From Candidatus Gemmiger stercorigallinarum (GTDB taxonomy: Bacteria > Bacillota > Clostridia > Oscillospirales > Ruminococcaceae): DNA of 64,000 bases. Of the stretch, positions 50,541 through 59,694 are shown one piece after another. The notes beneath the pieces are model-generated. The model was given only the letters and a program-made list of their open reading frames with translations, ran no database searches and was not told where the DNA came from. Every line of letters begins with the position of its first letter. The stretch's first letter is position 1. Position numbers and translations under genes: made by a program. The stretch lies in the NCBI GenBank assembly GCA_019119495.1, contig DWWX01000018.1:43018-107017 (forward strand). Reading direction: 5' to 3'.

Positions 50541-51307
50541 GTGCATTTCATAGGTATACTGATTATAAGCCCACTGGTGTTAGCTGGATAGAGAGTATTC
50601 CCGCTCACTGGGAAATGAAGAAAATAAATGATCTGTTTTCGGAGCGGTCAGAAAAGTGCTCAGATAAAGATTTTATGCCATTGTCTGTCACTAAGTTTGG
50701 AGTGACAAAGCAGCTTGATACGGCTGTGAAATCCAAGGACAGCGATAACCGAAAGAAAGTGCTTAAAGGCGACTTCGTTATAAATAGCCGTTCTGATAGG
50801 CGCGGATCAAGCGGGTTCTCTGAATATGACGGATCGGTTTCATTGATAAATATAGTTCTGTGTCCGCGAGAAAACACGTCGATGTATTATCACTATTTGC
50901 TGAGGAGTCATAAGTTTATAGAAGAGTTTTATCGAAACGGCAGAGGCATTGTGGCAGATCTTTGGACTACTCGCTACAGTGAAATGAAGAATATATACGT
51001 TCCGGTTCCTCCCATAGAAGAACAGAACCATATTTATGAATTTTTGAGATGGAAGACATCAGTTTTCAATGGACTTATTCCTGAAAAGGCAATCACAAAG
51101 GGAAACATGATTGCTTCAAGTAAGTCCCTGCTTGCACGGGAAATGATGTTGATCGATGAGTATAGGACGAGCTTGATTTCAGCTGCTGTTACTGGCGAAA
51201 TTGATGTCCGAGACATAGTTATTCCTGAATATGAATATATAGAGGATTCCGACGAGGGTATGGATGACAGCACAGATACCGAAGAAATGGATGCACAGGA
51301 GGATTAA
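50537..51307 (+). CDS. hsdS: Type I specificity subunit, single-TRD form
   Basis: 256 residues, about 60% of a normal HsdS (about 400-450). It has the usual N-terminal opening (GVSWIESIPAHWEMKKI), one target-recognition domain (about 30-165), one conserved helical spacer (PPIEEQNHIYEFL, about 155-215) and the usual terminal RTSLISAAVTGEIDVRD. The second TRD is absent. Half-size S subunits can dimerise and recognise a palindromic split site, so this is probably functional rather than broken. The acidic C-terminal tail is an addition. Confidence 0.9.
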   Translation: MSAFHRYTDYKPTGVSWIESIPAHWEMKKINDLFSERSEKCSDKDFMPLSVTKFGVTKQLDTAVKSKDSDNRKKVLKGDFVINSRSDRRGSSGFSEYDGSVSLINIVLCPRENTSMYYHYLLRSHKFIEEFYRNGRGIVADLWTTRYSEMKNIYVPVPPIEEQNHIYEFLRWKTSVFNGLIPEKAITKGNMIASSKSLLAREMMLIDEYRTSLISAAVTGEIDVRDIVIPEYEYIEDSDEGMDDSTDTEEMDAQED

Positions 51308-51309
51308 CA

Positions 51310-54285
51310 ATGGCTTTTACCAACACAAAGGAAAACGGCCTTGAATCCTTAATAGTGAAATGGCTGATTGAACAAAACGGGTATGAGGAAGGAATAAACG
51401 CCGACTATAATAAAGAATACGCAGTCGACGAAATACGCCTGTTCCGGTTCCTGCAGGACACGCAGCCGAAGGAAATGGATAAGCTGGGCGTGTTTACCTC
51501 GGACACTAAGAAGCGCCAGTTCCTGAACCGGTTGTCTGGAGAAATCGCCAAGCGTGGCATCATTGATGTGCTTCGCAATGGTGTGAAGGTCTACCCGGCA
51601 GACCTCATCATGTTCTATCTGACGCCGACCGAGAATAACGAGAAGGCCAGAATCATGTATGAGAAGAATATCTTCAGCGTGACGAGGCAGCTGCGCTATT
51701 CGCAAGATGCTGGGAAACTGGCACTGGATATCTGCCTGTTTATCAACGGACTTCCGGTCATCACGATGGAGCTGAAGAACCAGCTCACAAAGCAGAATAC
51801 TGAAAACGCTGTGCGCCAGTATAAGGAAGACCGGGACTTCCATGACCTCCTGTTCTCTTTCAAGCGTTGTATGGTTCATTTTGCTGTGGACGACGCTACG
51901 ATTCAGTTCTGCACGAAACTGGCCGGAAAAGATAGCTGGTTCCTGCCGTTCAATAAGGGTTACAACGACGGTGCAGGCAATCCGCCAAATCCGAACGGCC
52001 TTATGACGGACTATCTCTGGAAGGACATTCTTACCAAGAGAAAGCTGTCTCGCATTATTGAAAACTACGCACAGGTTGTCGAAGAGGTAGACGAGGATAC
52101 TAAAAAGAAGTCTGTCAAGCAGATCTGGCCGCGTTACCATCAGCTCGACTGCGTGGAGAAACTGCTGGCAGATGTGCAGGAAAATGGTGTTGGAAAGCGT
52201 TATTTAATCCAGCACAGCGCCGGAAGCGGAAAGTCAAACTCGATAGCGTGGCTTGCACATCAGCTGATCGGTCTTGAGAAAGATGGCCATCCCATGATTG
52301 ACTCTGTTCTTGTGGTTACCGACCGCCGTATTCTGGATAAGCAGATCCGTAATACAATCAAGCAGTTCATGCAGGTCAAGAATACGGTCGTCTGGGCGGA
52401 GCATTCCGGCGATCTACGCAAAGCCATACAGGATGGCAAGCGCATCATTATATCTACGATTGAAAAGTTCCCGTACATTATCTCCGAGATCGGGCAGGAA
52501 CATAAAAATAACAAGTTTGCCATTATCATTGACGAGGCGCATTCTGGCCAGAGCGGGCGTAACTCTGCCAATATGAATCTGGCACTTTCCGGCCTTGCTA
52601 CAGACGACGAAGCGGATAATGAAGACAAAATCAATGCCATGATGGAGGGACGTAAGCTCGTCTCTTCTGCCAGCTACTTTGCCTTCACAGCCACACCGAA
52701 GAATAAGACCGAGGAGATGTTTGGTGTTCCCTATGAAGAGGACGGAGAAATCAAGCATCGCCCATTCCATGTCTACACCATGAAGCAGGCTATTCAGGAA
52801 GGCTTCATTCTGGATGTGCTCCGCAACTATACAACCATTGACAGCTGGTACAAGCTCATGAAGACGGTCGAGGATGATCCGATGTTTGATAAGAAGCGTG
52901 CGCAGAAAAAACTGCGTGCCTTCGTCGAGGGCAATCCTGACGTTATCGCAAAGAAGGCTGCTATGATGGTGGAGCATTTCCACGAGCAGGTTATTGCCAA
53001 GAAGAAGCTGGGCGGCAAGGCTCGTGCGATGGTGGTTACGGCCAGCATTCCGAGATGTATCGAATACTACTATGCGATCAACAAGTGTCTCGCAGACAGG
53101 CATAGTCCGTATAAGACAATTGTGGCCTTTTCCGGTGAGCATAAATATAACGGTCAGGAACCTGCGCTTACATCGGCTGCGATGAACGGATTTCCAGATG
53201 CAAAGATTCCGAAGGAGTTTAAGAAGGAACCGTATAGGATTTTGATTGTGGCGGATATGTTCCAGACGGGGTTTGATGAGCCGCTGCTGCAGACGATGTA
53301 TGTGGACAAGCCGCTCTATGATATTGCTGCGGTGCAGACTCTTTCTCGTCTCAACAGAGCTTGTCCCGGAAAGGATGAGGTCTATGTTCTGGACTTTGCC
53401 AATAAAACATCCACCATTGAAGATGCCTTCCAGAAATTCTACAGGACTACGATTCTTTCTGGCGAGACTGATCCGAATAAGCTCTATGACCTTATAACGC
53501 TGATGGAAAGCTATCAGGTTTATGATGACGGTGATGTTAATCAGTTGGTAGATCTTTTCCTCGGTGGTGCGGAGCGTGATAGGCTTGATCCGATTTTGGA
53601 TGCCTGCACAGCCGTATATAAGCAGTTGGAGCTGGACGATCAGATTAAGTTCAAGAGTGCGGCTAAATCTTTTGTGCGTACCTATGGTTTCCTTGGTGCA
53701 ATCCTGCCTTACGGAAACGTCGAGTGGGAGAAACTGTCGATTTTCCTGAATCTGCTGATTCCGAAACTTCCGTCGCCGCGTGACGATGACCTCTCGGAGG
53801 GCATCCTTCAAACTATCGATCTGAGCAGTTATCGGAATGAGGCGCAGGAGGCCATTGCAATCAAACTGGAAGACACCGATGCGGAAATTGCACCGGTGCC
53901 CGCAGGCAAGATTGGCCATACCGTTGAGCCTGAAATGGATTTGCTTTCCAAGATTATCATGGACTTCAATGATATGTTCGGAAATATCAACTGGAATGAT
54001 GCTGACAATGTACAGCGCCAGATTCTGGCCATTCCGGAGATGGTGTCCAAGGATAAGAAGTATCAGAATGCCATGAAGAACTCTGATGAACAGGAAGCAC
54101 GCACAGAAAGTGAACGTGCTTTGCAACAGGTCATGTTCTCTATTATGGCGGACAACATGGAGCTATTCAAACAGTTTCAGGATAATCCTTCCTTTAAGAA
54201 GTGGCTATCGGATATGGTTTTCAATTTGACATACGAACCGAAGACCGATAAGGACGCAAAAATCCTGGACTACGCTCAGCATTAG
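51310..54285 (+). CDS. hsdR: Type I restriction endonuclease subunit R
   Basis: 991 residues, normal length. The PD-(D/E)xK nuclease motif (DICLFINGLPVITMELK, Asp about 139, Glu/Lys about 154-156) precedes a superfamily 2 translocase with Walker A SAGSGKSN (about 303) and DEAH box IIDEAHSGQ (about 408), then a helical C-terminal region that binds the methyltransferase. It translocates and cleaves unmodified DNA. It begins 2 bases after hsdS; all three subunits appear intact. Confidence 0.96.
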   Translation: MAFTNTKENGLESLIVKWLIEQNGYEEGINADYNKEYAVDEIRLFRFLQDTQPKEMDKLGVFTSDTKKRQFLNRLSGEIAKRGIIDVLRNGVKVYPADLIMFYLTPTENNEKARIMYEKNIFSVTRQLRYSQDAGKLALDICLFINGLPVITMELKNQLTKQNTENAVRQYKEDRDFHDLLFSFKRCMVHFAVDDATIQFCTKLAGKDSWFLPFNKGYNDGAGNPPNPNGLMTDYLWKDILTKRKLSRIIENYAQVVEEVDEDTKKKSVKQIWPRYHQLDCVEKLLADVQENGVGKRYLIQHSAGSGKSNSIAWLAHQLIGLEKDGHPMIDSVLVVTDRRILDKQIRNTIKQFMQVKNTVVWAEHSGDLRKAIQDGKRIIISTIEKFPYIISEIGQEHKNNKFAIIIDEAHSGQSGRNSANMNLALSGLATDDEADNEDKINAMMEGRKLVSSASYFAFTATPKNKTEEMFGVPYEEDGEIKHRPFHVYTMKQAIQEGFILDVLRNYTTIDSWYKLMKTVEDDPMFDKKRAQKKLRAFVEGNPDVIAKKAAMMVEHFHEQVIAKKKLGGKARAMVVTASIPRCIEYYYAINKCLADRHSPYKTIVAFSGEHKYNGQEPALTSAAMNGFPDAKIPKEFKKEPYRILIVADMFQTGFDEPLLQTMYVDKPLYDIAAVQTLSRLNRACPGKDEVYVLDFANKTSTIEDAFQKFYRTTILSGETDPNKLYDLITLMESYQVYDDGDVNQLVDLFLGGAERDRLDPILDACTAVYKQLELDDQIKFKSAAKSFVRTYGFLGAILPYGNVEWEKLSIFLNLLIPKLPSPRDDDLSEGILQTIDLSSYRNEAQEAIAIKLEDTDAEIAPVPAGKIGHTVEPEMDLLSKIIMDFNDMFGNINWNDADNVQRQILAIPEMVSKDKKYQNAMKNSDEQEARTESERALQQVMFSIMADNMELFKQFQDNPSFKKWLSDMVFNLTYEPKTDKDAKILDYAQH

Positions 54286-54358
54286 ACTCCTGTGGGTGTG
54301 GTGACAGAGGATGCCCTGCATGGCGGTCAACGCAAATAGGTGAAAAGGAGGCAGTTGT

Positions 54359-55282
54359 ATGCTGAATAAAACAATAAAAGGCAGTGATTTTGACAACATC
54401 TTCACTGAGGTTATACATTCGGAATCTCTCGGATTGATTAACCCAGAACAACTGCGCCTTTTTCACCTCAATGTCATGAATAATGAATTTGTTTCGGATG
54501 ATTTACAAGCATTCATCCGAAAAAATGTAGGGAGATATGTGTTCTCAAGAGCAAAGCTGGAGCAGTTTAAGATAAATGATGACTTGGAGAGCATTGGCCT
54601 TGAGGCTATGGCAGTCATGCAAAAAAATGGACGCCCCGGACAGCAGAACACAGGGAATTCACTGGGGGAAATCCTGCTGTATGCGTTCCTGGAACAGATA
54701 CTGGATGCACCCAAAATTATGAGCAAGGTCGAGTTGTTTTCAACAACGAATACCCAAAGCAGCAAATGTGATGGTATTCACCTGCTTTCACTCGGAGGTT
54801 ATGCCCAGCCATATTATCAGCTTGTTTTTGGTTCATCCAGTGTAGTAGGTGATATGCGAGATGCCATTGACCAAGCATTTGATGCCATAATGGACATCGA
54901 GCAAACAAATAAAAACCGGCTTCAGCTTTTAGAACCGTCAAGTCTCGATAGAGACTTTGATCCAGAAACAGCACGGCAAATCAAGGAAGTTGTTTTTCCG
55001 AAAAAGGGCTCTAGTGTCGTTAGAGATACAGCCTATGGTGTGTTCATAGGATATACTCTTGGGCTTAACCCTGCCAGCTATTCGACGATGCAATACAAAA
55101 ATGCGTTAAACCATAAGATGAATACCGATATAAAGAATCATGCCGCATACATTGCCCGGCAAATCAACAGTCGTGGGCTTGGGACACATTCATTTTATTT
55201 TTATATCTTACCATTGAATGACGCTGACAAGGATAAGTCAGACATTATGGAGAAAGCCATGCGGGGAGGTGTGATGCCATGA
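54359..55282 (+). CDS. hamA: Hachiman nuclease subunit HamA (DUF1837)
   Basis: 307 residues; AAAAGGAGG upstream, 73 bp after hsdR. The DUF1837/HamA domain is recognised by NSLGEILLYAFLEQIL (Glu about 102), SKVELF, CDGIHLL (Asp about 138) and the QLVFG...GDMRDAIDQAF block. It forms the effector of the Hachiman anti-phage pair with the overlapping helicase. The expected nuclease E-x-K after the G of the FG strand reads S-S-S here (about 159-161), so catalysis may be altered or use other residues. The family call rests on the DUF1837 pattern and the HamB partner. Confidence 0.88.
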   Translation: MLNKTIKGSDFDNIFTEVIHSESLGLINPEQLRLFHLNVMNNEFVSDDLQAFIRKNVGRYVFSRAKLEQFKINDDLESIGLEAMAVMQKNGRPGQQNTGNSLGEILLYAFLEQILDAPKIMSKVELFSTTNTQSSKCDGIHLLSLGGYAQPYYQLVFGSSSVVGDMRDAIDQAFDAIMDIEQTNKNRLQLLEPSSLDRDFDPETARQIKEVVFPKKGSSVVRDTAYGVFIGYTLGLNPASYSTMQYKNALNHKMNTDIKNHAAYIARQINSRGLGTHSFYFYILPLNDADKDKSDIMEKAMRGGVMP

Positions 55283-57912
55283 GCGATAACAAAGTTGCAA
55301 CCATCCACCTCGGTGATGTCATATATGCAGATATTGACAGCAATGAATATCTGAGAGAAATACACGACAATCTCTTATACAATTATGCTGCGAAGATGCT
55401 TAACATATTTGATCAGACATCAAGACCCGTGGATAAAATCGATGCCCTTCGATTTGCAGATTTGCTGTCAAAATCAACGCATTCGACAAACAGCGACCAG
55501 CACAAGATGTGGGCACAGGAAATCATCACGCTTTTGTGCAGCATTTATCCTGATGACCCTGCCGTAAGCTATTATGCTGGTTCTGTTTTAACCAGTACAG
55601 GAAATTACCAAGGACGGAATCTTGTAGCGAAAGACTACCAGAGTGGAGCCGTGCTTGACCGTATGTATTCGGAATATTCCAAGGAACTGCTGACGATTCC
55701 GGCTATGCCTGAGTTTCAGTTCCTCCGCGCTCAAAAGCAGGTGTACGACCATCTTACTGATCAATATTTTAGTTATTCTGGTCCGACATCAATGGGAAAA
55801 TCCTTCATTATGAGGATGTTTCTTAAATCGCAGGTCGAGTCTGGTGTAGAGAAAAACTTTGCATTGATTGTTCCTACCAAGGCACTTATTAACGAAGTCA
55901 CAAGCAAAATAATCAACGATCTCAAAGAAAATCTTAAGGAATACAATTACAGGCTTGTTACCTCCGCAGGTGCTCTTGTTTTGAAGGAACAACATAATTT
56001 TATATTTGTACTGACACCAGAGCGCCTTTTGTACCTATTGATAAGCAATCCCGATTTAGAACTGCATTACCTTTTTGTGGATGAGGCACACAAGCTGTCT
56101 GAGGTGGATAGCCGCGGTCCTTTTTACTATAAGGTTATAGATAAACTGGTTGAGAGAAAGAATAAGCCTCATGTTATCTTTGCTTCGCCCAACATTCCAA
56201 ACCCGGAAATATATTTAAAAAGTATACCGGATATAGAAACACCCGAAAAATGGAAACTGGCGTCTTCTTTTTCTCCTGTGACACAGTTTAAGTTTCTTAT
56301 TAGTTTTAGGCAACATTCGATTAGTATGTTTAACGACTATTCGAGGACGCTGACGAAGATTGCACAGTTCACCGGAGAAATCAGCCTCGACACAATTCTT
56401 CCGCTTGTAAGCAGAGACTCTGACGGGAGAATCAAGCAGAATATTGTATATTGCAGTTCCATTGCACAGGCAGTAAACCTTGCCCGCAGCTATGCAAATA
56501 AAATTCCTACAGTAACGGCTAATCAGGATATTTGGACTCTTTCCAAGGAGATAAAGCAGGAGGTCCACGGCGATTATTTCCTTGCGGAATTGATTACAAA
56601 AGGCGTTGCGTATCATATTGGATATCTCCCGTCTACTATCCGAATGAGAATTGAAGAACTATTTCGCAGCGGTGCCATTACTACAATCTTCTGCACCAGT
56701 ACCCTCGTGGAGGGAGTCAATATGCCTGCGGATAACCTCTTTATCACAAGTTACAAAAAGGGTTATGCCTATATGGATGCAGTTGATTTCCGTAATCTGA
56801 TCGGACGTGTAGGTAGAATTGAATACAACCTTTATGGGAATGTATTTCTTGTCAGTATGAACGACAAGGTCAAGGAGGAAAAGTTCGAAGAACTACTTAA
56901 AGAGAAGATTCCAGAACAGAAACTGTCCATCGAGTCAGGCTTGACCAATGCGCAGAAAAAATCGGTCGTAAAGGCACTGGTTAACGGGGAAATAGAGTTT
57001 GATAAGCACCCCCACAATCAGCCGGAAGAATCCTATACGCTGATGCGTAAGTTCGCTTTGATACTCTTGCGTGATATTACAAAAGGCCGAGACAGCCTTG
57101 TCCACAGGGAGTTTGCACCATTCCTTACAGAAAACGATGAGGAAAAGATAAAGGCAAACTTTACACAAAAACCTGCAACGCCCGATGATGATATTAATGT
57201 GTCAGTTGATCAGACAGAGAACCTTACCAGTGCAATCGCACGAGGGATGTCTTATCCGACCCTAGACATTAATGGGAACGTTGACTACAACGAGTTGATG
57301 AACTTCCTCGAGCGAATGTGCCGCGTTTTCAAATGGGAAAAGTATGAACGGCAGACACTTGGAAGAGTAAGCAAGAAAACAGGAAAGCACGGAATGCTTC
57401 GTTGGTATGCTGTTATATTGATTCAATGGATTCAGGGAATGGGTCTTAGCAACATCATGAACAAAGCAATTGAATACAAGAGGAACGACAGTGAGGCTAC
57501 GGTAAGAATCGATGGAAAACCAGTAAAATATGACGATTCCCGTGAGCACAGAAACATTGTTATTGCGGACACCTTGGATGTTATTGAAAATGTAATCCTT
57601 TTCAGCATTTCCAATTATTTTCTGAGATTTTCAAACGAGTACAAGAGATTTCATAAGGTGGAAAGCTTCAAAAACGATTGGTATGAGTATGTTGAATACG
57701 GTACAACCAATCCTTTGACCATATTGCTGCAGAGAAGTGGTTTCTCCCGTGAAACATCGACTTATATTCGACAGCATCGTAGAGAGTATGTTGTGATGGC
57801 AGAAGACGGAGGCGTAAAATTGCGTCGCACGCTGTTACAAAGCAGAAATCTCGGAGCCGCCCGCGAGTCAGCTGACATTCAGTACAATATGCCGGAAATT
57901 TTTGTGGATTAA
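55279..57912 (+). CDS. hamB: Hachiman helicase subunit HamB
   Basis: 877 residues, start overlapping hamA by four bases. It is a superfamily 2 helicase with Walker A SGPTSMGKS (about 168), a DEAH-type FVDEAHKLS (about 267) and motif VI IGRVGRIE (about 509). A large C-terminal region (about 560-877) has no motif I know. Together with HamA it is the two-gene Hachiman system, in which HamB monitors DNA and releases HamA on damage or infection. Confidence 0.92.
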   Translation: MSDNKVATIHLGDVIYADIDSNEYLREIHDNLLYNYAAKMLNIFDQTSRPVDKIDALRFADLLSKSTHSTNSDQHKMWAQEIITLLCSIYPDDPAVSYYAGSVLTSTGNYQGRNLVAKDYQSGAVLDRMYSEYSKELLTIPAMPEFQFLRAQKQVYDHLTDQYFSYSGPTSMGKSFIMRMFLKSQVESGVEKNFALIVPTKALINEVTSKIINDLKENLKEYNYRLVTSAGALVLKEQHNFIFVLTPERLLYLLISNPDLELHYLFVDEAHKLSEVDSRGPFYYKVIDKLVERKNKPHVIFASPNIPNPEIYLKSIPDIETPEKWKLASSFSPVTQFKFLISFRQHSISMFNDYSRTLTKIAQFTGEISLDTILPLVSRDSDGRIKQNIVYCSSIAQAVNLARSYANKIPTVTANQDIWTLSKEIKQEVHGDYFLAELITKGVAYHIGYLPSTIRMRIEELFRSGAITTIFCTSTLVEGVNMPADNLFITSYKKGYAYMDAVDFRNLIGRVGRIEYNLYGNVFLVSMNDKVKEEKFEELLKEKIPEQKLSIESGLTNAQKKSVVKALVNGEIEFDKHPHNQPEESYTLMRKFALILLRDITKGRDSLVHREFAPFLTENDEEKIKANFTQKPATPDDDINVSVDQTENLTSAIARGMSYPTLDINGNVDYNELMNFLERMCRVFKWEKYERQTLGRVSKKTGKHGMLRWYAVILIQWIQGMGLSNIMNKAIEYKRNDSEATVRIDGKPVKYDDSREHRNIVIADTLDVIENVILFSISNYFLRFSNEYKRFHKVESFKNDWYEYVEYGTTNPLTILLQRSGFSRETSTYIRQHRREYVVMAEDGGVKLRRTLLQSRNLGAARESADIQYNMPEIFVD

Positions 57913-58197
57913 TGACGTGCGCATGGCATACAGAAAATCAATCGAATTACCAATATCTGTTAGCAAAGCAATCGAAGCCCACAATCACATCCTGTGTGGA
58001 ACCTGCGATGTGTGAAGAACCCTGTATAGGGAAATTAAAAGGAATCTCTCATCGCCAAGATTGTACTGGCAAGCAATGCCCCTGGATAGCCATTCGGCTT
58101 CCGGCGCTACTTGTTGAGGGAATCCCCCAAGCCCCCATGAACGCAGAATTTCATTCTGCGGCTACGCGTCCAATGGACGCTTTTGACCATGACTAGC
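57913..58197. other. Gap between cargo and relaxase, possible remnant
   Basis: A 94-residue frame (57912-58196) has no ribosome binding site or protein-like pattern and overlaps the hamB stop. It includes CGCAGAATTTCATTCTGCG (about 58141-58159), a perfect 8-bp inverted repeat (CGCAGAAT/ATTCTGCG), and composition shifts toward the GC-richer relaxase. I see no supported gene. Confidence 0.5.
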
Positions 58198-59610
58198 TCA
58201 CCGCTGGTCGTGGTCTTTTTCTTTTTCGCCATCGTGTTCCGCCTCCATTTTTAAGAGCCGATCCACATTGGCCTTTGCCGCCAGCAGCTCCCGCATTTCC
58301 TCACGGGAGCGCCGGTACTCGGCATAGGTCATTTTCTTTTCCTCCAGCAGCCGGGCGTACTCAGCTTGCAGCTCCTTGCCTTTAGGCAGCTTCTTGACCC
58401 CCATATCGTCAAAGGCATTTTTGGCCGCCTGATGGAGCAGGATTTCTTTCTCATGTTCCTCTCGGAATTTCTTGGAGTAACCGGCCTTCCGGTAGGCCAC
58501 ATAGGTGTCGCGGGTCTTGGCATAGTTGATGATATGGGTCCGCAGGACGGCGATCTCCGCCATGTGTTTCTCCGCTGCTTTGATTTTTGCAGATAGCTCA
58601 TTGTGGTGAGCCGTGGCCGCAGCAGCCTTTTCCTCCAGAACCGCATACTCCAGCAGGTTATGCTCCGTGAGATAATTCACGGTCTGTGCCATCTGTTTCA
58701 GATTAAAAACCTTGGCCCACCGCACATACCCGGCACCTTTTCCGGCCTGGAGCTTTGCCTGGATGTCAAGGAGCAGATTGACCTTCGGCGGATCTGCCTG
58801 CTTGACCGGCTTCCGGCGGGGCGTATGCTCCTTTTGACCAGCAAGGACAGCCAGCAGGTCCTCCAGGATGTAGCCGTCGCCCAGGCTGTCCAGGCGGGCT
58901 ACTTTATCCCAGCCGGGGAGCTTCAAACGGTAGGATTTCCCGCGCTTGGATACTTCGCAGCCGGATTCCCGGAGCAACTTCAGTAGCTCGTCCAGGTCAG
59001 CAGGCTTTTGTGCCAAGACGTTATCAATGGTAGCACGGAGCAATTCCCGATGGGACGGTTTCGCCTGGTCTCCCAGCCATTGGTCGTAACTTTTGCCGTG
59101 GGGCTTTGGGTTCTCGACAATGGACAGCCCGTTCTCAATGCAGATGGTGTCGCTCAATCGACGGACAGCTTTCGTGCTGCCCCAAAAGTTACGAAACTTC
59201 CTGTCACAGTCCAGGTTGACTGAACTCCAAATGATATGATTATGGACATGAGCCTTGTCAATGTGGGTACAGACGATGAAGGCGTGTTTTTTCTTCGTAA
59301 ACCGTTTGGCAAATTCCACGCCCAGCCGGTTGGCTTCCTCCGGGGTGATTTCCCCAGGGCAGAAGGACTGGCGGACATGGTAGGCGATCACATCGTCGGC
59401 TCCACGGCCCAGTCCGGTGGTGGCAATATACTGACGCTTAGCCAGCATGAACTCGGCGTCGGCCACACGGCTGTCGCACTCATAACCAGTGATGAGCCTA
59501 CCGTGGTCGGTCTTTTGCGGGTTGGCCACATAGTCAATAATCGCGCTGATGGCACGGCTCTCGGTCCGGCCCTTGCCAATATGCAGCGGCATGATACGCG
59601 TGGTCGCCAT
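58198..59610 (-). CDS. MobP-type relaxase (conjugative mobilisation)
   Basis: 470 residues from the ATG at 59610 (AGGAGG upstream). The relaxase domain (about 1-230) has the HUH motif in HIDKAHVHNH and an early Tyr/Asn-rich IDYVANPQKT. The C-terminal half is a long helical, Lys/Glu-rich region (about 290-470). It nicks oriT and pilots the strand into the recipient. The family is PF03432, common in Clostridiales ICEs. Codons are GC-richer than the defence cargo, like the transfer module it belongs to. Confidence 0.94.
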   Translation of the reverse strand: MATTRIMPLHIGKGRTESRAISAIIDYVANPQKTDHGRLITGYECDSRVADAEFMLAKRQYIATTGLGRGADDVIAYHVRQSFCPGEITPEEANRLGVEFAKRFTKKKHAFIVCTHIDKAHVHNHIIWSSVNLDCDRKFRNFWGSTKAVRRLSDTICIENGLSIVENPKPHGKSYDQWLGDQAKPSHRELLRATIDNVLAQKPADLDELLKLLRESGCEVSKRGKSYRLKLPGWDKVARLDSLGDGYILEDLLAVLAGQKEHTPRRKPVKQADPPKVNLLLDIQAKLQAGKGAGYVRWAKVFNLKQMAQTVNYLTEHNLLEYAVLEEKAAAATAHHNELSAKIKAAEKHMAEIAVLRTHIINYAKTRDTYVAYRKAGYSKKFREEHEKEILLHQAAKNAFDDMGVKKLPKGKELQAEYARLLEEKKMTYAEYRRSREEMRELLAAKANVDRLLKMEAEHDGEKEKDHDQR

Positions 59611-59694
59611 TGCTATCAAACCTCCTCTGAAAAAGAATAGCGGCCTGCCGAAGCAGACCGCCGTAGGTATATTTTTTATGATTTAGTCTCAATT

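Noticed and set aside
50537..51307. HsdS as a broken pseudogene
   Set aside because: Both canonical ends are present in frame with tight coupling to hsdM and hsdR, which fits a functional half-size subunit better than decay.
57912..58196. 94-residue frame after hamB
   Set aside because: It overlaps the hamB stop, lacks a ribosome binding site and resembles no protein; treated as a non-coding gap.
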